Below are positions 1-5,440 of a DNA stretch of 6,681 nucleotides, in pieces. The DNA comes from Verrucomicrobiia bacterium (GTDB taxonomy: Bacteria > Verrucomicrobiota > Verrucomicrobiia > Limisphaerales > UBA1319), in the NCBI GenBank assembly GCA_017880715.1, contig JADGRT010000172.1:1-6681 (forward strand), read 5' to 3'. The position numbers and the translations under genes were made by a program. Within the stretch, counting starts at the first letter, position 1; each line of letters begins with the position of its first letter. Under the pieces are notes generated by a model. That model saw nothing but the letters and a program-made list of their open reading frames with translations, made no database searches and had not been told where the DNA came from.

Positions 1-13
1 CGATCCGTCCACA

Positions 14-58
14 CCCGGCGTTGAAACGCCGGGCTATTTTCAAAAGTCCCTCCGGGAC
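14..58. repeat. Double-hairpin intergenic repeat (REP-like)
   Basis: Two hairpins stand in tandem. CCCGGCGTT (14-22) pairs with AACGCCGGG (25-33) around a 2-base centre, and GTCCC (46-50) pairs with GGGAC (54-58) around TCC. A related TCC-centred element, GCCTCCGGGC, follows near 68-77. The pattern of a 'GCGTTGAAACGC' stem followed by 'GTCCCTCCGGGAC' resembles short intergenic repeats I associate with Verrucomicrobiota and other environmental genomes. Copy number cannot be seen from one window. There is no T-run after either stem, so an intrinsic terminator is unlikely. Confidence 0.5.
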
Positions 59-128
59 AAAAACAAGGCCTCCGGGCAGCACCTGCAGCTCAAATCCTAG
101 TGGCATTGGACCTCCTGGTCTGCCGGTT

Positions 129-151
129 CCTGGAGCTTTCTAGCTCCCAGG
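129..151. repeat. Hairpin with one bulge, probable repeat unit
   Basis: CCTGGAGCT (129-137) pairs with AGCTCCCAGG (142-151) around a TTCT loop, with one bulged C. That gives nine base pairs. No T-tract follows, so terminator function is not supported. It sits between the double hairpin at 14-58 and the stem at 204-222 and may belong to the same composite repeat region. Confidence 0.4.
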
Positions 152-203
152 ATTCCGACCCGGCGCGTCACCGGAATGCTGGACTTCGGAGCAGGCCGCA
201 ACC

Positions 204-222
204 GGCAGGTCAGAAACCTGCC
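204..222. repeat. Perfect 7-bp hairpin, probable repeat unit
   Basis: GGCAGGT (204-210) pairs perfectly with ACCTGCC (216-222) around the loop CAGAA. It lies about 100 bases before the porter start. It could act in the leader mRNA if transcription starts upstream, but its style matches the other intergenic stems here, so a dispersed repeat is the simpler reading. Confidence 0.4.
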
Positions 223-319
223 CCACAAGGTCTTGCCCTCATTCGGAGATGCGCCTGCCTCGTTTCGTAACAACTCCGATCCTATTGCATGTCCAGCGTC
301 AATCGTACAGAATCGCGTC

Positions 320-1798
320 ATGATCACTGCCACTAGGTCTGAATCATCGGATATCCATGCCGATTATCATCTCGGTTACATCTGGCTTATCTCCGTCGTG
401 GCGGCGCTGGGAGGCCTGCTCTTCGGCTGGGACTGGGTGGTGATCGGCGGCGCCAAACCGTTTTTCGAGCCCTTTTTCAACCTTGCCGAAATCGCCCGCC
501 AATGGGAGCACCATGCGCTGGCGCGGGCGGTGGGCTTGGTCACGCCCGAGGCCCTCAGCGGTTGGGCCAATAGTTGCGCCCTGCTCGGATGTCTGCTCGG
601 TTCGCTGCTCGCTGGCGGCCTGAGTGACAAGTTTGGACGCAAGCGGCTGCTGATTTTCGCGGCGTTCTTGTTTGCGGTCTCATCGGTGTTGACCGGTTGG
701 GCGGGCAGTTTCAACCTGTTTGTGGTCTGGCGCATCCTCGGCGGTGTGGCTATCGGCATGGCATCCAACCTGTCGCCACTGTACATTGCCGAAGTGGCGC
801 CAGCTCATCTGCGCGGACGGCTGGTAACCTTGAACCAACTGACCATCGTGTGCGGCATTCTTGCCGCCCAGTTGCTCAATATGGTCATCGCCCAGAAGGT
901 GGCCGAGGGGGCCACGGCGGAGGCGATCGCCCGGTCGTGGAACGGGCAGTACGGCTGGCGCTGGATGTTCACGGTGGTGGCCGCGCCGTCGCTGGTGTTC
1001 TTCGTTTCCGCATGGTTCGTTCCCGAAAGCCCGCGCTGGCTGGTCAAGAACGGCCAGGACAGCCTTGCCCGCCAGGTGCTCACCCGCATTGGCGGCCGGG
1101 TTTATGCCGACCGGGAAACCAGCAACATCAAGAACACCATCGCCGTGGAGGAGGTCGCGCGCGTGCGCCTGAGCGACTTGCTGGAGCCGCGCCTGTTGAA
1201 GATTCTGCTGATCGGCAGCGGCCTGGCGGTGCTGCAACAGTGGAGCGGCATCAATGTCCTGTTCAACTACGCCGAGAACATCTTCAAGAGCGCCGGATTC
1301 GGCGTGAACACGATCCTGATGTTCATCGTCATCACCGGCGTGGTCAACCTGGTCTTCACCTTCGTGGCGCTGGGCACGGTGGATAACTGGGGACGCCGCA
1401 GCCTGATGTTGTTTGGCTGCGCCGGCATCGCGGTGTCACACCTGCTCATCGGCTTGGCTTATCTGCTGAAACTCAAGGGACTGGTCGTGCTGGTCTTCTC
1501 GCTGGCCGCCATTGGCTGCTATAGCATGTCCCTGGCGCCGGTAACTTGGGTGCTGATCTCGGAAATCTTCCCCAATCGCATCCGCGGCACGGCCATTTCC
1601 GTGTCGGTGTCCGCGTTGTGGATTGCGTGCTTCATCCTGACCTACACTTTCCCCATCCTGGAACGCTCCATCGGTATGGGCAACACTTTCTGGATCTACT
1701 CGAGCATCTGTGCCGTCGGATTTGTCTTCATCCGGCTGTGGGTACCCGAAACCAAAGGCAAAACACTGGAGCAGATCGAGCATGAATTAGTCGGTTAA
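320..1798 (+). CDS. MFS sugar porter family transporter (sugar:H+ symporter)
   Basis: A 492-residue inner-membrane transporter of the major facilitator superfamily, sugar porter family, which typically imports a mono- or disaccharide with protons. The family signatures appear in order: GGLLFGWDWVVIGGA in helix 1 (31-45), DKFGRKR in the loop 2-3 (103-109), PESPRW after helix 6 (235-240), QQWSGIN in helix 7 (306-312), DNWGRR in the loop 8-9 (355-360), a P-x-x-W...EIFP segment in helix 10 (407-418), and PETKG at the C-terminal end (476-480). Length is normal. The ATG at 320 was chosen because it leaves about 20 residues before helix 1. The in-frame ATG at 176 would add 48 unrelated residues read through hairpin repeats. 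No Shine-Dalgarno is visible. It ends 17 bases before a secreted glycoside hydrolase, suggesting joint transcription and import of the released sugar. The substrate cannot be read from the sequence. Confidence 0.93.
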   Translation: MITATRSESSDIHADYHLGYIWLISVVAALGGLLFGWDWVVIGGAKPFFEPFFNLAEIARQWEHHALARAVGLVTPEALSGWANSCALLGCLLGSLLAGGLSDKFGRKRLLIFAAFLFAVSSVLTGWAGSFNLFVVWRILGGVAIGMASNLSPLYIAEVAPAHLRGRLVTLNQLTIVCGILAAQLLNMVIAQKVAEGATAEAIARSWNGQYGWRWMFTVVAAPSLVFFVSAWFVPESPRWLVKNGQDSLARQVLTRIGGRVYADRETSNIKNTIAVEEVARVRLSDLLEPRLLKILLIGSGLAVLQQWSGINVLFNYAENIFKSAGFGVNTILMFIVITGVVNLVFTFVALGTVDNWGRRSLMLFGCAGIAVSHLLIGLAYLLKLKGLVVLVFSLAAIGCYSMSLAPVTWVLISEIFPNRIRGTAISVSVSALWIACFILTYTFPILERSIGMGNTFWIYSSICAVGFVFIRLWVPETKGKTLEQIEHELVG

Positions 1799-1815
1799 CC
1801 CGCTTTCATTTAACC

Positions 1816-4665
1816 ATGAAAACAACGATCCAAGGCAAATCCACTGCGGTCCAGGTGTTGACGGCTGTTCTCTTCTCCGCAACCTGGTTCTTGCACGCCG
1901 GCGAACCCCTATCGCTCGCCGGCGTCTGGCGGTTCCAACTCGATCGCGACGATGCCGGCGTCAACGCGCGCTGGTTCGAACGCGCGCTGATACAGAAAAT
2001 TCAACTGCCCGGCTCCTTGTCGGCGCAGGGCATGGGTGACGAGGTAACGGTGGATACGCAATGGACCGGTGGGATCGTGGACCGCTCGTGGTTCACCGCG
2101 CCCGAATACGCAAAATACCGCCAACCGGGCAACGTCAAGGTGCCTTTCTGGCTCCAGCCGGATAAATATTACGTCGGCCCGGCGTGGTACCAACGCGACC
2201 TCAAGATTCCAGACGCTTGGCAGGACCGCCGCGTGGTGCTGGTGCTGGAGCGGCCGCATTGGGAAACACGCGTTTGGGTGGATGACCGGATGATGGGCTC
2301 CAACAATAGTCTCTCCACACCCCACGAGTACGATCTCGGCCGGCTGGCTCCGGGCAAACACCGGCTCACCCTTCGCCTCGATAACCGCCTGGTGATAGAC
2401 GTGGGCCGGGATTCACACAGCGTCTCCGACCACACGCAGGGGAACTGGAATGGGGTCGTGGGGCGCATGGAACTACGCGCCACGCCGCTGGTGTGGATTG
2501 AGGATTTGCAGATTTATCCGCACACGGACGCGAACTCAGTCACGGTGAAGGGAAGGATTGGCAATTTATCGGGGAAAGAAGGGCAGGGGAGGGTTAAACT
2601 GGCAGGCGAGGCGCTGGATGGACTGGTGCGAGCCCGACAAGAAATCATGGCGGTTGCCTGGAACGTGGAGGGCGGTTCTTTTGAAGCCGAGTTTAACCTG
2701 GGCGACAAAGCCAGGTCTTGGGATGAATTCAATCCGAATCGCTATCGGCTGACAGCGACGATCGATAAAACGCCGGACTCCAAATCCGTTACTTTCGGTC
2801 TTAGGGAAATCTCCACCCAGGGCACGCAATTCCTCATTAATGGCCGGAAGACCTTTTTCCGCGGCACACTGGACTGCTGTATTTTCCCGAAAACCGGCCA
2901 TCCCCCCATGGCGGTGGCCGAATGGAAACGCATCATCGGTGTGGCGAAGGCGCATGGATTGAATCTGATTCGTTTCCACTCGTGGTGCCCGCCGGAAGCG
3001 GCGTTTGTGGCGGCGGACGAGCTCGGTTTCTACTTTCATGTCGAGGTAGCCTCCTGGGCCAACTCATCCACCACGCTGGGCGACGGCAAACCGGTGGACC
3101 AATGGATCTACGACGAAACCGATCGCATCCTGAAAGCGTATGGCAACCATCCGTCGTTCGTGCTCCTGCCCTACGGCAATGAACCGGGCGGCCGCCAACA
3201 CGCTGCCTATCTCGCCCAGTGGGTTAACCACTATAAAACGAAGGACTCGCGGCGGCTTTATAGCAGCGCCTCCGGCTGGCCGCAAATTCCCGAGAACCAG
3301 TTCCACGTCACCCCGGATCCGCGCATCCAGGCTTGGGGCGGCGGCCTGAAATCACGCATCAACGCCAAGGCGCCGGAAACCCGCGCCGACTACCGCGATT
3401 ACATCCGAGCTCGTAGCGTGCCGGTCATCAGCCACGAGATCGGGCAGTGGTGCGTCTATCCCAATTTCGACGAGATCAAGAAATACACCGGCTACCTTAA
3501 ACCGAAAAATTTCGAGATTTTCCGCGACACACTCGAGGCCCACCATTTGGGCGATCAGGCGAAGGAGTTCCTTTTCGCCTCGGGCAAACTCCAGACGCTC
3601 TGTTACAAGGAAGACATCGAGTCCGCGCTGCGCACTCCGGGCATGGGCGGTTTCGAATTGCTCGATCTGCACGATTTTCCAGGCCAGGGCACCGCGCTGG
3701 TCGGGGTGCTCGATCCGTTTTGGGAGGGCAAAGGCTACGTTACCGCCAAAGAGTACCGTCGCTTCTGCAACCAAACCGTCCCACTGGCCCGCCTGAGCAA
3801 GCGAGTGTTCACCACGGGCGAAAACCTCACCGCCGACCTCGAAGTGGCGCACTTCGGCTCCGCTCCCATGTCCAAGGCCGTGACGGTCTGGCAACTGGTC
3901 AACGATGCCGGCAAGCCCGTCGCGAGCGGCCGGCTGTCCGCGCAAACCATTCCTGTAGATAACGGCATCGCGCTGGGCAGCGTGAATATCGATCTAATAA
4001 ACGTGCCGGCGCCAGCGCGCTACAAGTTCGTCGTGGGACTGGAAGGGACCCAATTCGAAAACGATTGGGACGTGTGGGTTTATCCGGCCAACGTGACGGC
4101 CCCAACGCCGCAAAGCGTAACCCTGGTCGAAGCGTTGAACGATCAAGCTCTCGCCACCCTCAACGCCGGCGGCAAAGTCTTGCTGGCGATTCCGCCAAAG
4201 CGTGTGAAAAACGCCAGCACCAACCAGGTTGTGCTCGGTTTTTCCAGCATTTTCTGGAACACGGCCTGGACCGGTCGTCAGCCTCCCACGACGCTGGGCA
4301 TTCTCTGCGACCCGAAGCATCCGCTCTTTGCCGATTTCCCGACGGACAAGCATAGCAACTGGCAATGGTGGTATCTCGTGACCCAAGCAAGCGCGATGAT
4401 TCTCGACGATCTGCCACCCCAGTTGCGGCCCACCGTGCAGGTTATTGACGACTGGGTTACCGCCCATCGGCTTGGCCTGGTCTTCGAAGCCAGGGTGGGG
4501 CAGGGAAAGCTGCTGGTCTGCAGCATCGACCTGCAGCGCGAGTTAGACGCCAACCCGGTCGTCCCGCAGTTCCGTCACAGCCTCCTGAGCTACATGGCCA
4601 GCGATCGGTTCAAGCCCTCGGTCGCCGTCACCGCCGAACAGGTGCGGAGCTTGATGTCGCCGTGA
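1816..4665 (+). CDS. Secreted GH2-like glycoside hydrolase (beta-glycosidase class), specificity unknown
   Basis: A 949-residue exported enzyme expected to hydrolyse beta-linked glycosides outside the cytoplasm. Residues 1-28 form a signal peptide with probable cleavage after LHA. Then come a jelly-roll sugar-binding domain (about 30-220), an immunoglobulin-like sandwich (about 225-325) and a TIM barrel (about 335-660) opening with FLINGRKTFFRGT. RFHSWCPPEAAF lies at about 386-397. The likely acid/base is E456 in GNEPGG, and the likely nucleophile is E541 in SHEIGQW. Their 85-residue spacing fits GH2. DFPGQGTALVGVLDPFW marks the barrel's end. A further sandwich and a roughly 180-residue C-terminal domain, with an SNWQWW segment and later an IDDW segment, resemble the glutamine-amidotransferase-like tail of other large GH2 proteins. 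The start is the first ATG of the frame. No Shine-Dalgarno is seen; the gene follows the porter by 17 bases. Beta-galactosidase, glucuronidase or mannosidase activity cannot be told apart. Confidence 0.88.
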   Translation: MKTTIQGKSTAVQVLTAVLFSATWFLHAGEPLSLAGVWRFQLDRDDAGVNARWFERALIQKIQLPGSLSAQGMGDEVTVDTQWTGGIVDRSWFTAPEYAKYRQPGNVKVPFWLQPDKYYVGPAWYQRDLKIPDAWQDRRVVLVLERPHWETRVWVDDRMMGSNNSLSTPHEYDLGRLAPGKHRLTLRLDNRLVIDVGRDSHSVSDHTQGNWNGVVGRMELRATPLVWIEDLQIYPHTDANSVTVKGRIGNLSGKEGQGRVKLAGEALDGLVRARQEIMAVAWNVEGGSFEAEFNLGDKARSWDEFNPNRYRLTATIDKTPDSKSVTFGLREISTQGTQFLINGRKTFFRGTLDCCIFPKTGHPPMAVAEWKRIIGVAKAHGLNLIRFHSWCPPEAAFVAADELGFYFHVEVASWANSSTTLGDGKPVDQWIYDETDRILKAYGNHPSFVLLPYGNEPGGRQHAAYLAQWVNHYKTKDSRRLYSSASGWPQIPENQFHVTPDPRIQAWGGGLKSRINAKAPETRADYRDYIRARSVPVISHEIGQWCVYPNFDEIKKYTGYLKPKNFEIFRDTLEAHHLGDQAKEFLFASGKLQTLCYKEDIESALRTPGMGGFELLDLHDFPGQGTALVGVLDPFWEGKGYVTAKEYRRFCNQTVPLARLSKRVFTTGENLTADLEVAHFGSAPMSKAVTVWQLVNDAGKPVASGRLSAQTIPVDNGIALGSVNIDLINVPAPARYKFVVGLEGTQFENDWDVWVYPANVTAPTPQSVTLVEALNDQALATLNAGGKVLLAIPPKRVKNASTNQVVLGFSSIFWNTAWTGRQPPTTLGILCDPKHPLFADFPTDKHSNWQWWYLVTQASAMILDDLPPQLRPTVQVIDDWVTAHRLGLVFEARVGQGKLLVCSIDLQRELDANPVVPQFRHSLLSYMASDRFKPSVAVTAEQVRSLMSP

Positions 4666-4802
4666 TCCGCCTTACCCTCAGGTCGATGGTCGCGCCCTCT
4701 TGTCGGGGGTGGTACCGCCTTGCCAAAACGGACAACCGCCACAATAAACCATGGGACACTCCTTAAGTGTGGCCACATCTCTATCGCGTTTTCATCGAAA
4801 AA

Positions 4803-4846
4803 GGCGCGACAATATACGGTACGGCCGTACCGTATATTGTCGCGCC
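4803..4846. repeat. Perfect 44-bp palindrome with imperfect flanking arms
   Basis: Each base from 4803 to 4824 is mirrored in complement at 4825-4846 with no spacer. The arm starts GGCGCGACAATATACGG and the centre is TACGGCCGTA. Further out, TCGA (4795-4798) matches TCGA (4850-4853), GCG (4786-4788) matches CGC (4854-4856), and TCTCTATC (4778-4785) matches GATAGAGA (4858-4865). The whole element is therefore an imperfect inverted repeat of about 88 bases. It could be a REP/MITE-like mobile repeat, a cruciform site or a strong RNA hairpin. On the minus strand the stem is followed by TTTTT, but no minus-strand gene exists to be terminated. The inverted repeat is certain; its role is unknown. 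Confidence 0.85.
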
Positions 4847-4873
4847 AAATCGACGCTGATAGAGAGATTCTAT

Positions 4874-4894
4874 TGATTGTAAATAATACAATCA
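4874..4894. promoter_or_regulatory. Inverted repeat TGATTGTA-N5-TACAATCA, possible operator
   Basis: A perfect 8-bp inverted repeat with a 5-base AATAA spacer lies in the AT-rich island before the truncated Tat-signal gene. It overlaps the proposed -35 element. The size and spacing would suit a dimeric helix-turn-helix repressor, but no regulator gene is in the window and no consensus can be assigned. The symmetry is seen; operator function is inference. Confidence 0.3.
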
Positions 4895-4906
4895 TCTTTA
4901 TATACT
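4877..4906 (+). promoter_or_regulatory. Possible sigma70-type promoter for the downstream gene
   Basis: TTGTAA (4877-4882) and TATACT (4901-4906) are separated by 18 bases. They match the classical -35 and -10 boxes at four and five of six positions. The pair lies in the AT-rich island about 120 bases before the start at 5027. AT-rich DNA produces such matches by chance, and promoter consensus in this lineage may differ, so the call is weak. Confidence 0.25.
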
Positions 4907-4912
4907 TATAGT

Positions 4913-4923
4913 TGTATGATACA
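4913..4923. promoter_or_regulatory. Palindrome TGTATGATACA, possible GntR-type operator
   Basis: TGTAT (4913-4917) and ATACA (4919-4923) form a perfect palindrome around one base, just downstream of the proposed -10 box. GntR-family repressors, including hexuronate regulators, commonly bind short TGTAT...ATACA-like palindromes, and the gene downstream derives from a mannonate-dehydratase-like protein. The link is suggestive only, because no regulator gene is present in the window. Confidence 0.25.
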
Positions 4924-5013
4924 CACTATATTGGCTTTATTAACCAAAAGGGATGACAGGCATGTAATTTAATAATATTCGTTAAACCCTATGACATCAC
5001 CCCGAGGCACAGC

Positions 5014-5017
5014 GAGG
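5014..5017 (+). promoter_or_regulatory. Ribosome binding site GAGG supporting start at 5027
   Basis: GAGG lies 9 bases before the ATG at 5027, a normal Shine-Dalgarno distance. It favours this start over the in-frame ATG at 4991. The 5027 start also places the twin-arginine motif directly at the N-terminus, as expected for a Tat signal. Confidence 0.45.
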
Positions 5018-5026
5018 CAACGGCCG

Positions 5027-5302
5027 ATGAACCGGCGACAGTTCGTTTCCACCGTCGGCATGGCGGCCGTGGTGGCACATGGCACGTTGCTGCCGACCAT
5101 GGCGGCTGACCAAGTTGGGTCACCATCCCAGCGTTCGATCATGAAGGTGGGCACTCAGCAAGGACCGGTGACCGACGCGATGTTGCGGTTTTTCATGATC
5201 ATGCCCGACCACATGCCCACTCATGCGGACGATCCCGAGAGCCTGCAAGTCTTTGCCTTTGGTTATGGGTACATCAAGGCGTTGATCCAATCGGTGGCTT
5301 AG
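5027..5302 (+). pseudogene. Internally deleted mannonate-dehydratase-like Tat-signal protein
   Basis: The frame encodes 91 residues. It begins with a Tat signal: MNRRQF (1-6), a hydrophobic stretch, and likely cleavage near TMAA at 24-27. RSIMKVGTQQGPVTDAMLRFF then matches the first beta strand and helix of exported mannonate-dehydratase-like TIM-barrel proteins. The next residues, MIMPDHMP...FAFGYGYIKALIQSV, match the extreme C-terminus of the same family. The whole barrel between them, with metal-binding and catalytic residues, is absent: family members are roughly 350-400 residues long. The most economical reading is an internal deletion at about 5186-5200 that kept the frame. Enzyme activity is very unlikely, though a small exported peptide could still be made. 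It has its own upstream AT-rich region and is followed by a transporter gene. The family match is from memory of conserved motifs, not a search. Confidence 0.75.
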
Positions 5303-5369
5303 AAAGAGCCCGGGCGGAGGCGGGAGGCTTTAAGACGGCTTTTGACCTATGAACGCAACAGGATAAAGT

Positions 5370-5440
5370 CCATTTTCGGAGGGGCGAGCTCCGGGAGCCC
5401 CATTATAAGTGGGCGTCGTGTAACTCCGCCCTCCGAATGG
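5370..5440. repeat. Imperfect inverted repeat with nested hairpin (REP-like)
   Basis: The left arm (5370-5388) and right arm (5424-5440) are complementary apart from small bulges: CCATT(TT)CGGAGGG on the left answers CCCTCCGAATGG on the right. Between them GCTC (5388-5391) pairs with GAGC (5395-5398) around CGG. The structure resembles a dispersed palindromic intergenic repeat. The right arm contains the ATG at 5437 that opens the next gene. No T-run follows, so a terminator is not favoured. Confidence 0.55.

Larger units (their letters stand above)
1..319. other. Left intergenic region, hairpin-rich, no convincing gene
   Basis: No gene is supported here. The only readings are a short minus-strand frame (97-333) with no recognisable domain and the upstream extension of the porter frame from 176. 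Both run through self-complementary repeat sequence. At least four short hairpins lie in the first 222 bases (14-33, 46-58, 129-151, 204-222). No clear promoter or Shine-Dalgarno sequence is visible before the porter start at 320. This is seen directly; the interpretation as a mosaic of dispersed intergenic repeats is inference. Confidence 0.6.
4666..5026. other. Intergenic region: palindromes and AT-rich island, no gene
   Basis: No credible gene is present. Short frames crossing it (plus-strand 4720-4911, minus-strand 4590-4895) read through palindromic DNA and have no recognisable domain. The first half is GC-rich and carries an ACACT/AGTGT stem (4756-4770), the palindrome TGTGGCCACA (4768-4777) and the 44-bp palindrome at 4803-4846. 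From about 4861 to 4980 the sequence becomes strongly AT-rich (31 G or C among 120 bases by hand count), with two more small palindromes and a possible promoter. No convincing T-tailed terminator follows the hydrolase stop on the + strand. Confidence 0.65.

Noticed and set aside
14..222. CRISPR array
   Set aside because: The stems differ in sequence and spacing; there are no repeated identical units separated by uniform spacers.
176..319. In-frame upstream extension of the sugar porter from the ATG at 176
   Set aside because: It adds 48 polar residues read through a hairpin repeat (204-222), while sugar porters usually have about 10-25 residues before helix 1. The ATG at 320 fits this.
97..333. 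78-codon minus-strand frame in the left intergenic region
   Set aside because: It runs through several hairpin repeats, has no recognisable domain and overlaps the porter start.
680..1237. 185-codon minus-strand frame inside the sugar porter
   Set aside because: It lies wholly opposite a strongly supported gene. Its composition is typical of the antisense of GC-rich codons and no domain is visible.
3352..3945. 197-codon minus-strand frame inside the hydrolase
   Set aside because: This is an antisense shadow of the GH2 coding sequence, with no recognisable motif or context.
4803..4852. The 44-bp palindrome as an intrinsic terminator of the hydrolase
   Set aside because: On the + strand it is followed by AAATCG rather than a T-run, and it lies about 140 bases after the stop. 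The T-run is on the minus strand, where no gene needs it.
4720..4911. 63-codon plus-strand frame across the 44-bp palindrome
   Set aside because: The frame exists only by reading through both arms of a palindrome and into AT-rich DNA; no ribosome site or protein motif is seen.
4991..5026. Earlier ATG (4991) as the start of the Tat-signal gene
   Set aside because: It would place 12 extra residues before the MNRRQF Tat motif and has no clear ribosome site, whereas 5027 has GAGG 9 bases upstream.
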